64,000 nt of DNA from Nonomuraea dietziae (lineage in GTDB: Bacteria; Actinomycetota; Actinomycetes; Streptosporangiales; Streptosporangiaceae). A program made the translations under genes and the position numbers. The notes under the pieces were generated by a model, which searched no databases, had not been told where the DNA came from, and saw only the letters and a program-made list of their open reading frames with translations. The DNA lies in assembly GCF_014195505.1 (NCBI RefSeq), contig NZ_JACIBV010000001.1:8866001-8930000 (forward strand). The letters are read 5' to 3'. Shown one piece after another: positions 33,681-42,583 of this stretch. Position 1 is the stretch's first letter, and the number at the start of each line of letters is the position of its first letter.

Positions 33681-33742
33681 TTGACCGGTCACACCCTCAC
33701 GTTCTACGTTGTGACTGTCGAAAGTATAGACGACGGTCACAA
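33660..33742. promoter_or_regulatory. Duplicated motif and inverted repeat in the CGNR/methyltransferase promoter
   Basis: GTTGTGACTGTYGAAA occurs at 33660-33675 and 33708-33723, and GGTCAC follows at matching distance in both copies, so about 33 bp is duplicated with a 48-bp period. The right copy forms an inverted repeat TTGTGAC (33709-33715) / GTCACAA (33736-33742), just ahead of the methyltransferase AAGGAGG Shine-Dalgarno. The left copy overlaps the first codons of the CGNR gene. It is a likely operator for the CGNR protein (inference). Confidence 0.6.
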
Positions 33743-33753
33743 GGAGGCTTTCT

Positions 33754-34512
33754 GTGCTCACCAACGATGCCGCACTCGAATGGATCGCGCGCTGGGACCG
33801 CCAGCAGGAGGGTTACCTGCCCGACCGCGAGGAGCGCTTCACCGCCTTGATCGACGCCGTCGAGGCCTTGGGACGTCCCGACCCGCTCGTGGTCGACCTG
33901 GGCTGCGGGCCGGGGTCGCTGTCCGCCAGGCTGCTGGAGAGGCTGCCGAAGGCCACCGTGATCGCGGTCGACGCCGACCCGCTCCTGCTCGGCCTCGGGC
34001 GCGCCGCCTATCCGCACCTGACCTTCTTCTCGCGTGACCTCCGCACGCCCGGCTGGAGCGAGGGGCTGGGCCTGGACCGTCCGGTGGACGCGGCGGTGAG
34101 CACGACCGCGCTGCACTGGATCTCCAGCCCCGAGCTGACCGCCATGTACGCCGAGGTCGCCTCGATCCTTCGTCCTGGCGGGCTGCTGCTGAACGGCGAC
34201 CACTTCGAGTCCGACGACGCCACGCCGTCCATCGCGGAGCTGGAGCGGGCCGTCCACGACAAGCAGACCGCGCGCGCCTTCGCCGACGGGCAGCCGGAGG
34301 GCTGGCGGGACTGGTGGGACGCGGTCGCCGCCGACCCCGACCTGGCCGCGTTCAACACCGCCCGCGCCACCGCCGGGGCGGCACACCACGGCTCGGAGTC
34401 CCACCTGCTGTCCATGCACGCGCAGGCGCTGACGGCGGCGGGGTTCGCCGAGGTCGGCACGCTGTGGCAGCGCGGCAACAACCGCCTGCTGTGCGCGGTC
34501 GCGAACTCCTGA
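33754..34512 (+). CDS. Class I SAM-dependent methyltransferase
   Basis: A 252-residue Rossmann methyltransferase. Motif I is VVDLGCGPGSLS (residues ~48-59), the acidic ribose-binding end is VIAVDADP, and motif IV is STTALHWISSPEL. The helical middle (TPSIAELERAVHDKQTARAF) may bind substrate. GTG 33754 follows a perfect AAGGAGG. It is divergent from a CGNR zinc-finger gene, from which it may be regulated. Substrate unknown. Confidence 0.87.
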   Translation: MLTNDAALEWIARWDRQQEGYLPDREERFTALIDAVEALGRPDPLVVDLGCGPGSLSARLLERLPKATVIAVDADPLLLGLGRAAYPHLTFFSRDLRTPGWSEGLGLDRPVDAAVSTTALHWISSPELTAMYAEVASILRPGGLLLNGDHFESDDATPSIAELERAVHDKQTARAFADGQPEGWRDWWDAVAADPDLAAFNTARATAGAAHHGSESHLLSMHAQALTAAGFAEVGTLWQRGNNRLLCAVANS

Positions 34513-34518
34513 CCCAAG

Positions 34519-34560
34519 GCCGTGGCGGCGCCGCTCTCTGTGGAGCGGCGCCCTCACGGC
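34519..34560. terminator. Long hairpin terminator after methyltransferase
   Basis: GGCGCCGCTC (34527-34536) pairs perfectly with GAGCGGCGCC (34543-34552) around loop TCTGTG. The outer arms GCCGTG (34519-34524) and CACGGC (34555-34560) extend it after a 2-nt internal mismatch. It lies 7 bp beyond the methyltransferase stop. Confidence 0.8.
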
Positions 34561-34674
34561 AGGGCGGCTCCTGGTGAATCCCGCCTGACGGGGGCAGGGG
34601 AGGCGGGACGACGGTGTTGTCCTGTAAGGAGCTAACATCACATACGCCGGTTACCTGAGCGAGAGAGTGGCAAC

Positions 34675-36225
34675 ATGCGCGACAACGAGGTCGTGAACGT
34701 AGGACCCGAGCCGTTGAGCTTCGGCGACGTGATCAGGGTGGCCCGACACGGCGCGCCCGTCCACCTGACCGACGACGCCATGGCGGCGATCTCCGCCGCG
34801 CGCCAGCGGATCGACGAGCTGGCCGAGAGCCCGATCCCCGCCTACGGCGTCTCGACCGGGTTCGGCGCGCTGGCCACCAGGCACATCGACCCCGCCCTGC
34901 GCGCCCAGCTCCAGCGCTCGCTGGTGCGCTCGCACGCGGCGGGCAGCGGGCCCGAGGTGGAGACTGAGGTGGTGCGCGCGCTCATGCTGCTGCGCCTGCA
35001 CACCCTGGCCACCGGGCACACCGGCATCCGCCCGACGACGGCCAAGGCCATGGCAGGGCTGCTGAACGCGCACATCACCCCTGTCGTCCACGAATACGGC
35101 AGCCTGGGCTGCTCTGGAGACCTCGCCCCGCTCGCGCACGTCGCCCTGACGCTGATGGGCGAAGGCGTCGTGCGGGATGGAGCGGGGAACGTCGGGCCGT
35201 CGGCCGAGGCGCTCAAGCAGGCGGGACTCGAGCCCGTCGAGCTGGCCGCCAAGGAGGGCCTGGCCCTCATCAACGGCACCGACGGCATGCTCGGCATGCT
35301 CATCCTCGCCATCGACGACCTGACCAGGCTGCTCAAGACCGCCGACATCAGCGCGGCGATGAGCGTGGAGGCGCTGCTCGGCACCGACCGCGTCTTCGCC
35401 CCCGAACTGCAGGCCCTGCGCCCCCAGCCGGGCCAGTCGCTGGCCGCCTCGAACATGGTCAGGATCCTTCAGGACTCCGGCATCATGGAGAGCCACCGCG
35501 ACCCCAACGCCTGCACGCGCGTCCAGGACGCCTACTCACTGCGCTGCGCGCCCCAGGTGGCGGGCGCCGCCCGTGACACCGTCGCCCACGCGGCCAACGT
35601 CGCCACCTGGGAGCTGGCCTCCGCCGTCGACAACCCGGCCGTGCTGGCCGACGGACGCGTCGAGTCCAACGGCAACTTCCACGGCGCCCCCGTCGCCTAC
35701 GTCCTCGACTTCCTCGCCATCGTCGCCGCCGACGTGGCCTCGATGTCCGAGCGCAGGACCGACCGCTTCCTGGACGTGGCGCGCAACCACGGCCTGCCGG
35801 CCTTCCTCGCCGACGACCCTGGCGTCGACTCGGGACACATGATCGCCCAGTACACCCAGGCGGCCATCGTCTCGGAGATGAAGCGCCTGGCGGCCCCCGC
35901 CAGCGTCGACTCGATCCCGAGCTCGGCCATGCAGGAGGACCACGTCTCCATGGGCTGGTCGGCCGCGCGCAAGCTGCGCCGCTCGGTGGACGGCCTGACC
36001 AGGGTGCTGGCCATCGAGGTCCTCACCGCCGCCCGCGCCATCGACCTGCGAGCCCCGCTGCGCCCCGCCCCCGCGACGGGCGCGGTGGTCGGCGCCCTGA
36101 GGGAGAGCGTGGCCGGCCCCGGCCCCGACCGCTTCCTCGCCCCCGAGATCGAGTCGGTGGTCCGGCTGGTCGCCGACGGCAGCGTGGTCTCCACCGTCGA
36201 GTCGGTGACAGGCCCGCTCGCCTGA
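34675..36225 (+). CDS. hutH: Histidine ammonia-lyase
   Basis: Deaminates L-histidine to trans-urocanate, the first step of histidine use. The 516-residue protein carries the MIO-cofactor tripeptide as Cys146-Ser147-Gly148 (GSLGCSGDLAPLAH) rather than the textbook Ala-Ser-Gly. Other family markers are YGVSTGFGALATR, GTDGMLGMLIL, QDAYSLRCAPQV, ESNGNFHGAPVAY and SSAMQEDHVSMGW. No other hut gene is within the window, so the pathway is unlinked here. Spacing of GAGAG before ATG 34675 supports the start. Confidence 0.93.
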   Translation: MRDNEVVNVGPEPLSFGDVIRVARHGAPVHLTDDAMAAISAARQRIDELAESPIPAYGVSTGFGALATRHIDPALRAQLQRSLVRSHAAGSGPEVETEVVRALMLLRLHTLATGHTGIRPTTAKAMAGLLNAHITPVVHEYGSLGCSGDLAPLAHVALTLMGEGVVRDGAGNVGPSAEALKQAGLEPVELAAKEGLALINGTDGMLGMLILAIDDLTRLLKTADISAAMSVEALLGTDRVFAPELQALRPQPGQSLAASNMVRILQDSGIMESHRDPNACTRVQDAYSLRCAPQVAGAARDTVAHAANVATWELASAVDNPAVLADGRVESNGNFHGAPVAYVLDFLAIVAADVASMSERRTDRFLDVARNHGLPAFLADDPGVDSGHMIAQYTQAAIVSEMKRLAAPASVDSIPSSAMQEDHVSMGWSAARKLRRSVDGLTRVLAIEVLTAARAIDLRAPLRPAPATGAVVGALRESVAGPGPDRFLAPEIESVVRLVADGSVVSTVESVTGPLA

Positions 36226-36288
36226 GCATGCCGGCTCGTAGGGGCAGGAGCAGCGACGCGCCGCGCCACGCGGCCCGTCGCCGCCCTG

Positions 36289-37455
36289 TCACGGCAGGGC
36301 GACGATCAGGTCCACCTCCAGCAGCAGCCCCGGCATGAACAGCTTCGACACCTCCACGGTCGTGCTGGCAGGCGGGGTGCCCGTGAGGTACTTCCTGCGC
36401 ACCGCGCCGTACTCCATGCGCATGTCCAGGTCCGTCATGTAGGTCCTGATGAAGGCGATGTCGGAGAAGTCCGCGCCCTGGTCGGCCAGGATCTTGCCGA
36501 TGTTCTGGAAGATCACCTCGGCCTGCGTGGTCATGTCGCCCTCGCCGACCAGCTGTCCCCGCTCGTCGAAGGCGGCCTGCCCAGAGACGTAGAGCATGTC
36601 CCCGACCCGGACGGCGTGCGAGTACATCCCGTTGGTGGCCGCCACGCTGCCCGGGTTGACGCGCACCGCCCTGCCGCCCGCGTCACCCGAAGGGGGCGCG
36701 GCGCCGACGAAGGTGGCGATCGAGGTCACGTCGCGGTCGGCGTAGCCTGCGGCCTCGGCCGCGGCCAGACGGGCGCCGGCCGCGCGGGCCATCGTCGTCC
36801 CCTCCCATGCCCCCAGCCGCACGTCCTTCGCCGCCAGCCCCAGCGCGTACCGGGTCTCCCTCGCGGGCTCCGCCACCCGTGCGGCCAGGGCCCCGAGGGG
36901 GGTCTCCGCCAGCACCTCCGCCAACGCCTGCCTGCCGACGCCGTGCGCCTCGCCGTAGGCGAAGGTCTCGGCCAGCAGCACCTGCGCGGGCACCAGCGCG
37001 CCCATCACCGCCACCTTCATCGCCGCGCCCGCCCCGAGCGGCCCGAGCGCGCGCACCGTCCCGAAGACCGACAGAACCGGCCGGCACGCCGAGAGGTCGC
37101 CGCCCGCCAGCACCGTCAGCGTGCCGTCGGCGGCGGGGCCGACGCTGCCCAGCACCGGCGCGTCCACGAGGTTCACCGAGGAAGGCAGCAGCTCCCGCAA
37201 CGACAGGACGGCCTCGGGCCCGATCGTGGACATCTCCACCACCGTCGCCCCCTCCCGCAGCCCCGGCAGCGCCTGCGTCAGCACCTCCTCGACCGCGGGT
37301 CCGTCACGCAGCATGGTGATGACGATGTCCGCGTCCGCCACCGCCGCGCTGACGGGGCCGAGGCCGCGCCGCCACACCTTCACCTGGTGCCCGGCCTCCA
37401 CGAGTCGCCGGGCCATGGGGACACCCATGCGTCCCTGTCCGAGAAATGCAATCAC
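36289..37455 (-). CDS. Fusion of beta-hydroxyacid dehydrogenase and RidA-like domain
   Basis: A ~388-residue two-domain protein. Residues ~1-255 are a 3-hydroxyisobutyrate/6-phosphogluconate dehydrogenase-type enzyme: VIAFLGQGRMGVPMARRL for NAD(P), DAPVLGSVGPAADGTL for substrate and a Lys in GAAMKVAVMG. Residues ~268-388 are a YjgF/RidA domain (YSHAVRVGDMLYVSGQ, FIRTYMTDLD, VEVSKLFMPGLLLEVD). The RidA catalytic Arg position (PAR in deaminases) reads PASTT, so imine deaminase activity is doubtful. GTG 37455 is preferred; GTG 37491 is in frame. It is divergent from a LysR gene. Confidence 0.85.
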   Translation of the reverse strand: MIAFLGQGRMGVPMARRLVEAGHQVKVWRRGLGPVSAAVADADIVITMLRDGPAVEEVLTQALPGLREGATVVEMSTIGPEAVLSLRELLPSSVNLVDAPVLGSVGPAADGTLTVLAGGDLSACRPVLSVFGTVRALGPLGAGAAMKVAVMGALVPAQVLLAETFAYGEAHGVGRQALAEVLAETPLGALAARVAEPARETRYALGLAAKDVRLGAWEGTTMARAAGARLAAAEAAGYADRDVTSIATFVGAAPPSGDAGGRAVRVNPGSVAATNGMYSHAVRVGDMLYVSGQAAFDERGQLVGEGDMTTQAEVIFQNIGKILADQGADFSDIAFIRTYMTDLDMRMEYGAVRRKYLTGTPPASTTVEVSKLFMPGLLLEVDLIVALP

Positions 37456-37512
37456 GTTCTGATTCAAGCCGGATGCGAGGCATTCCACCACCGACTAGAT
37501 TGCATGACAGCC

Positions 37513-38382
37513 ATGCTTGATGCGAATGACTTGCGACTGTTCCACGAGGTCGCCCGCGAAGGATCCTTCACCGGCGCCGCTGAGCTGCTCGGCTACACAC
37601 AGTCGGCGGTGTCCAGGCGCATCGCCGCGCTGGAGAGACAGGCGGGAGGGCCGCTGTTCGTGCGGCTGGCCAGAGGCGTCAGGCTCACGCCCGCGGGCGC
37701 CGCCCTGCGCAGGCACGCCGAGGCCGTCCTCGACCGCCTCGGCAAGGCGGAGGAGGAGCTCGCCGCCATCCACAGAGGCGGTGGAGGGACGCTGCGGATC
37801 GGCGCGTTCGCCACCGCGAACGTGTGGCTGGTTCCCCAGGCGCTGAAGATGTTCACGGCGCGGTGGCCCGAGGTCGAGCTTCGCCTGGTCGAGGGGCTGA
37901 GCGGACGCCTGCTCGACCGGCTGGAGGCGGGAGCCCTCGACGTGGCCGTGGTCAGCGACTACCCGGCGGGCCTTCCCGCCGAGGCGGAGACGGTGCCGTT
38001 GCTGGAGGAGCGGCTGCTGGTGGCGCTCCCTCTGGGGCACAGGCTCGCCGACCGCGAGGTGATCGACCTGCGCGACCTGGCGGAGGAGACCTGGATCGAG
38101 GCGGCGCCGCCGGGTCAGACGACGATCCTGCAGGCGGCCTGCGCCCGGGCCGGGTTCACGCCGCGCGGCGGGCTGCGCGTGGCCGAGTGGACAGGGAAGT
38201 TCGGCTACGTCGCCGCGGGCCTCGGGGTGACGCTGGTTCCCGAACTCGCCGCACGCGCCGTCCCCGACGGCCTGGTGCTGCGGCCGATCTCCGAGGAGGG
38301 GCCGCGCAGGAAGGTCTACGCGGCGCTGCCCGAGGTGCCGCTGCCTTCCGCGCTCGCGTTCGTCGAACTCCTGGGACAATAG
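37513..38382 (+). CDS. LysR family regulator
   Basis: A 289-residue LTTR. The N-terminal winged HTH (residues ~1-60: LRLFHEVAREGSFTGAAELL, then YTQSAVSRRIAALER) is canonical, and the C-terminal type-2 periplasmic-binding fold (LRIGAFATANVWLVPQALK onward) is complete. ATG 37504 is an alternative start. It is divergent from the dehydrogenase-RidA fusion, its likely target. Only about 57 bp separate the two starts, so operator and promoters must overlap. Confidence 0.88.
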   Translation: MLDANDLRLFHEVAREGSFTGAAELLGYTQSAVSRRIAALERQAGGPLFVRLARGVRLTPAGAALRRHAEAVLDRLGKAEEELAAIHRGGGGTLRIGAFATANVWLVPQALKMFTARWPEVELRLVEGLSGRLLDRLEAGALDVAVVSDYPAGLPAEAETVPLLEERLLVALPLGHRLADREVIDLRDLAEETWIEAAPPGQTTILQAACARAGFTPRGGLRVAEWTGKFGYVAAGLGVTLVPELAARAVPDGLVLRPISEEGPRRKVYAALPEVPLPSALAFVELLGQ

Positions 38383-38386
38383 GGGC

Positions 38387-39382
38387 GTGCACGACAGTTT
38401 CGCCCATGTCGGTGGGCTCCTGGCCACCAGGCTCCGTGATCTCACCACCGATCTGGCCGCGCTCGACAGCGCGGGCTGGTGGGCCGTCGTGGTCGACTAC
38501 GAGGGCAAGGTGACGTGCGCCCGCTTCGACGACGTACGGCCCGCGCCGCTGCCCCAGGCCGGGCCGTGGATCGGGCCCGGCGCATGGCACAGCTCGCTCG
38601 ACCAGGCCGCCTACGAACGCGGCGTCCAGCGCATCCGCGACTACATCGAGCAGGGCGAGGTCTACCAGGCCAACCTCTGCCGGGTGCTGTCCGCGCCGCT
38701 GCCGGCCTCGGCCGACCCGCTGGCCCTGGCGCACCGGCTCAGGCGCGGCAACCCCGCCGCCTACGCCGCCGTGATCGACGTGCCGGGCACGAGCGTGGTG
38801 TCGGCCTCGCCCGAGCTCTACCTCTCACGCGACGGCGACGTGGTGGAGTCCAGGCCGATCAAGGGCACCGGCGTCACCGCCGACGACCTGCTCGACAAGG
38901 ACTACGCCGAGAACGTGATGATCGTCGACCTGGTCCGCAACGACCTGGGCAGGGTCGCCGAGGTCGGCTCGGTCACCGTCCCCGCGCTCTACCACGTGGA
39001 GGACTACCCGGGCTCGGTGCACCTGGTCTCGACCGTCAGGGCCAGGCTGGCCGAGGGGATGGGATGGCCCGAGCTGTTCGCCGCCACCTTCCCTCCCGGC
39101 TCGGTCACCGGCGCCCCGAAATCTTCGGCCCTGCGCATCATCAATGAGCTCGAACCCGAGCCGCGCGGGCCGTACTGTGGGGCCGTGGGCTGGGTCGACG
39201 CCGACCGGCGCACGGCGGCGCTGGCCGTCGGGATCCGCACCTTCTGGATCACCGCAGGCGAGATCCGCTTCGGCACAGGAGCGGGCATCACCTGGGGCAG
39301 CGACCCTCGCCGCGAGTGGCGCGAGACCGAGTTGAAGGCGTCGCGGCTCATCACTTTGGCATCCTCAGGAGGAAATCGATGA
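38387..39382 (+). CDS. pabB: Aminodeoxychorismate synthase component I
   Basis: A chorismate-binding enzyme of 331 residues that aminates chorismate toward p-aminobenzoate. The catalytic block SRPIKGTGVTADD is the PabB form (Lys for the covalent-type mechanism) rather than TrpE. DYAENVMIVDLVRNDLGRV, FPPGSVTGAPK and GTGAGITWGSDP complete the chorismate-binding domain. The N-terminal part is short compared with full-length PabB. GTG 38387 starts 5 bp after the LysR stop. Its end overlaps pabC by 4 bp (ATGA). PabA is not in the window. Confidence 0.9.
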   Translation: MHDSFAHVGGLLATRLRDLTTDLAALDSAGWWAVVVDYEGKVTCARFDDVRPAPLPQAGPWIGPGAWHSSLDQAAYERGVQRIRDYIEQGEVYQANLCRVLSAPLPASADPLALAHRLRRGNPAAYAAVIDVPGTSVVSASPELYLSRDGDVVESRPIKGTGVTADDLLDKDYAENVMIVDLVRNDLGRVAEVGSVTVPALYHVEDYPGSVHLVSTVRARLAEGMGWPELFAATFPPGSVTGAPKSSALRIINELEPEPRGPYCGAVGWVDADRRTAALAVGIRTFWITAGEIRFGTGAGITWGSDPRREWRETELKASRLITLASSGGNR

Positions 39383-40212
39383 ACGTTCCCGTCTGGGTCA
39401 ACGGGGAGCTGCTGGATCCGGCTCAGGCCACCGTCTCGGTGTTCGACCACGGGCTGATGGTCGGCGACGGCGTGTTCGAGACCGTCAAGTGCGTCGGCGG
39501 CGAGTCGTTCGCGCTCACCAGGCACCTCGACAGGCTCAAGTTGTCGGCCCAGCGCATGGACCTGCCCGAGCCCGACGTCGACGCCATCGCCGACGGCGTG
39601 CGCCGCTGTCTGGCCGAGGCGCCCGCCTGGCCGCTCGGCCGCATCCGCATCACCTACACCAGCGGACCTGGCCCGCTCGGCTCCGACCGCGGCGACCAGG
39701 GCACCACCGCGATCGTCATCGTCGGCGAGCAGGCCGCCTTCCCGCTCACCGCGGACGTCACCGTGGTCCCGTGGCCGCGCAACGAGCGCGGCGCGCTGGC
39801 GGGGGTCAAGTCGACCTCGTACGGCGACAACGCCAAGGCGCTGGCCTTCGCCAAGGCCCGCGGCGGCGGCGAGGCCATCTTCGAGAACCTGGCGGGCAAC
39901 CTCTGCGAGGGCACGGGGTCGAACATCTTCCTGGTGCAGGGCGGCAGGCTGATCACCCCGACCCTCGAGTCGGGCTGCCTGGCGGGCGTCACGCGCGCGC
40001 TGACGCTGGAGTGGTGCGGCGGCGAGGAGGTCGACGTGCCGATCTCGGCGCTCTACGAGGCCGACGAGGCCTTCCTCACCTCCACGACCAGGGACATCCA
40101 GCCGATCCGCCTGGTCGACGGCACCGTGCTGCCGTCCGCTCCCGGCCCCGTCACCGCCAAGGCTCAGGAGATCTTCGCCGCCCGCGCGGCCGCCGACGTC
40201 GACCCGCGCTAG
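39379..40212 (+). CDS. pabC: Aminodeoxychorismate lyase (class IV PLP enzyme)
   Basis: Releases pyruvate from aminodeoxychorismate to give p-aminobenzoate. The 277-residue fold-type IV PLP protein has VFDHGLMVGDGVFET near residue 22-36, the Schiff-base Lys in GVKSTSYGDNAKAL, and ENLAGNLCEGTGSNIFLV. A perfect CAGGAGG 6-7 nt upstream and the 4-bp overlap with pabB fix ATG 39379. A branched-chain aminotransferase would look similar; linkage to pabB decides the call. Confidence 0.9.
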   Translation: MNVPVWVNGELLDPAQATVSVFDHGLMVGDGVFETVKCVGGESFALTRHLDRLKLSAQRMDLPEPDVDAIADGVRRCLAEAPAWPLGRIRITYTSGPGPLGSDRGDQGTTAIVIVGEQAAFPLTADVTVVPWPRNERGALAGVKSTSYGDNAKALAFAKARGGGEAIFENLAGNLCEGTGSNIFLVQGGRLITPTLESGCLAGVTRALTLEWCGGEEVDVPISALYEADEAFLTSTTRDIQPIRLVDGTVLPSAPGPVTAKAQEIFAARAAADVDPR

Positions 40213-40331
40213 AGATCGTTCACGGGGCCGGGCGCCGGCGGATCCTCACGGGCGATGTGACGGGCCCGCCCGCGCGCCCGAGCGGCGTCGAGCGGGCAGG
40301 CGGGTGTGGTGACCACGGACGGGAGAGCTCA

Positions 40332-40379
40332 GGGAGGCCTGCCGTACGGGCGGGGCCTCCCGCGGCCAGGAGGCCGCGG
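40332..40379. terminator. Two adjacent hairpins between convergent genes
   Basis: GGGAGGCC (40332-40339) pairs with GGCCTCCC (40354-40361), and CCGCGGCC (40360-40367) pairs with GGCCGCGG (40372-40379). They lie between the convergent pabC and LVIVD-lipoprotein genes and probably stop transcription from both sides. Confidence 0.65.
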
Positions 40380-40396
40380 TCACCACCGCCCCGCGG

Positions 40397-41821
40397 TCAG
40401 TAGGCCTTCTGGGTCTGCACGTTGAAGTCGGCCATCCGCACCGACTTGGCCGGATCGGTCAGCGGGTCGGTGATCTCGATGACGTCCAGGCCGCGCAGCA
40501 TGTCGCTGGAGTAGATGTAGCCGTTGTAGTAGTACGCCGACCAGGAGCCGGCGATCACCCCGTCCTGCGGCTCGGGACCGCGCTCGAAGAAGCCGATCTC
40601 CTTCGGCGCCTCGGAGTCGGTGAAGTCCCAGATCGACACCCCGCCCTGGTACCACGCCTGGACCATGATGTCCTTGCCCTTGACCGGGATCAGCGAGCCG
40701 TTGTGCGCGACGCAGTTCTCCGCGGGCGTCTGCTCGCGGGGCATCTTGAAGTACCCGCGCCGCTCCAGCTTGCCGTCCACGATGTCGTAGACGGCGTTGG
40801 CGCCCTTCGTCACGGGGGTCTTGGCGTCACAGGTCGGCATCCCGCCGCCGCCGAGCTCGTCGCCGAAGACCACCTTCGTGGCGTCGTTGTTGAACGTCGC
40901 CGAGTGCCAGATCTGGAAGTTCTCCCTGTCCTTGATCTGCTGGAGCACCTTCGGCTGCACGGGGTCGGAGATGTCGAGCAGCACCCCGTCGCCGAAGCAG
41001 GCGGCCGCGGCCAGGTTCTTCTCCGGGTAGGCGGTGATGTCGTGGCAGCCAGCCGCGAACGAGTCTCCGCCCTGCCCCTCGGGGAAGATGTTGGGCGAGG
41101 CGACCACCTTGGCCTGCTTCGGGTCCTTCACCGGCACCTCGACGATCTGGATCAGCTCGTGCGGCGAGCGGCAGGTCGGGGAGCCGGAGTCGGGGCCCGC
41201 CGAGCCGGGCGAGGAGACGTAGATGTAGAGGGTGTCGGGGTTCTTGCCCGGCACCATCGTGTGCGTGTGCGAGCCGCATTCGGTCGCCACCGAGCTCACG
41301 TACTTCGGCGCGCTCTTGTCGCTGATGTCGAAGACCCGGATGCCCTCCCACGGTCTGACGCCCTCGCCGGTCTCCATGCCGAGCGGCTTGGACTGGCAGG
41401 TCTCGTCCGAGCGCGGCTCGTCCACGGACAGGAACAGCAGGTTGCCGTAGACCGAGACGTCGTTCTGCTGCGACTCGCAGGCGACCGTGCTGACCGTCTT
41501 CGGCTTGGTCGGGTCGCTGATGTCGTAGACGGTGAAACCGCCGAAGTTGCCCACGAACACGTAGTTGCCCTGGAAGGCCAGGTCGGAGTTCAGGTTCGAG
41601 TCGCCGTCGAGCGGCGCCTCACGCGGCATGTTCGCGACCAGCTTGACGTTGTCGCTGGTCACCACGTCGCCGGGCGCGGCGGTGGCCGACTGGGAGGCCG
41701 AGGACGCCGGGGGTGGTGAGGAGGCGGCCGCCTGCGGGGACTGCGAGGGCGGTGGAGACGACGCGCACGCCGACAACACCAGCGCCAACGCCGCCACGCC
41801 ACCAAACCTGGAAAAGATCAC
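40397..41821 (-). CDS. LVIVD-repeat (beta-propeller-like) lipoprotein
   Basis: A 474-residue exported lipoprotein. The signal peptide ends LSAC (lipobox Cys19), followed by a Ser/Pro/Ala-rich linker to about residue 55. The rest contains at least five copies of a short repeat seen as FTVYDISDPTKPK, IRVFDISDKSAPK, VLLDISDPVQPK, VSIWDFTDSEAPK and LDVIEITDPLTDP, the LVIVD repeat. GTG 41821 is selected by an AGGGGG element 6 nt upstream. The fold is probably a surface beta-propeller; function unknown. Confidence 0.87.
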   Translation of the reverse strand: MIFSRFGGVAALALVLSACASSPPPSQSPQAAASSPPPASSASQSATAAPGDVVTSDNVKLVANMPREAPLDGDSNLNSDLAFQGNYVFVGNFGGFTVYDISDPTKPKTVSTVACESQQNDVSVYGNLLFLSVDEPRSDETCQSKPLGMETGEGVRPWEGIRVFDISDKSAPKYVSSVATECGSHTHTMVPGKNPDTLYIYVSSPGSAGPDSGSPTCRSPHELIQIVEVPVKDPKQAKVVASPNIFPEGQGGDSFAAGCHDITAYPEKNLAAAACFGDGVLLDISDPVQPKVLQQIKDRENFQIWHSATFNNDATKVVFGDELGGGGMPTCDAKTPVTKGANAVYDIVDGKLERRGYFKMPREQTPAENCVAHNGSLIPVKGKDIMVQAWYQGGVSIWDFTDSEAPKEIGFFERGPEPQDGVIAGSWSAYYYNGYIYSSDMLRGLDVIEITDPLTDPAKSVRMADFNVQTQKAY

Positions 41822-41859
41822 ATGCGCCCCCTTCGGAATTATGGCCCAGTATGGAAGCT

Positions 41860-42496
41860 ATGTCAGCCAAGGTCCAAGCGGGCGCAGTTGTCGTCACGGT
41901 TATCGTGACGCTCGCGGGATGCTCGGCTCCGTCCGCCGGGCCCTCGCCCGTGGGCTCGGGTCCGCCGGTGATCGTTCCAGGCGCGCCGGGAGAGGCGGGC
42001 CGTACGGCCAGGCCGGGGGAGAGCCTGCCGGCCAGGGACTGGACGGCCGTGGCGGCGGACGTGCGCTTCGCCGAGGGCATGATCCCCCACCACCGGCAGG
42101 CGCTGGAGATGGCGGGGCTGGTCGACTCGCGCACCACCACCAAGGGCGTGCGCGACGTGGCGCGACAGATCACGCTCACCCAGCAGCCGGAGATCACGCT
42201 GATGTCCGACTGGCTGAGCGGCCTCGGCAGGGCGGCGCCCGGCCACGACTCGCACGGCGCCGACGGCTACGGCATGGCCTCGCTGGAGGAGATGAACAGG
42301 CTGCGCGCGGCGCGCGGCCCCCGCCTTCGACCGGCTCTTCCTGCAGCTGATGATCAGACATCACGAGGGCGCCAGGCGTATGGCGAGCGAGGAGCTGAAA
42401 GGCGGCCAGGACCAGAGGATGCGCCTGATGGCCGACGACGTCTACGCGGGCCAGGGCATCGAGATCGCCCGCATGAAGGAGATCCTGACCCCGTAG
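41860..42496 (+). pseudogene. DUF305 ferritin-like lipoprotein, single-base frameshift
   Basis: The first frame encodes a signal peptide with lipobox LAGC and the DUF305 pattern RFAEGMIPHHRQALEMAGL up to EEMNRLRAARG. From about 42320 the second frame continues PAFDRLFLQLMIRHHEGARR to AGQGIEIARMKEILTP and its stop at 42494. One extra C in GGCCCCCG (42316-42323) explains the break. Joined, it is a normal two-repeat DUF305 protein of about 211 residues with both HH motifs, a family often linked to metal handling. A sequencing indel is likely. ATG 41851 is an alternative start. Confidence 0.8.
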
Positions 42497-42502
42497 ATCA
42501 CA

Positions 42503-42530
42503 ATGCCCATGCCGGGGGCGGCATGGGCAT
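42503..42530. terminator. Perfect 11-bp hairpin terminator
   Basis: ATGCCCATGCC (42503-42513), loop GGGGGC, GGCATGGGCAT (42520-42530). It lies 6 bp after the DUF305 stop, supporting the second-frame stop as the true gene end, and it faces the convergent SsgA-like gene. Confidence 0.85.
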
Positions 42531-42583
42531 CGTGGAGCGCCTTGGGGGTGTGGGCTCTCCAGGCTTTCAGAGGGCGGAGGAGG

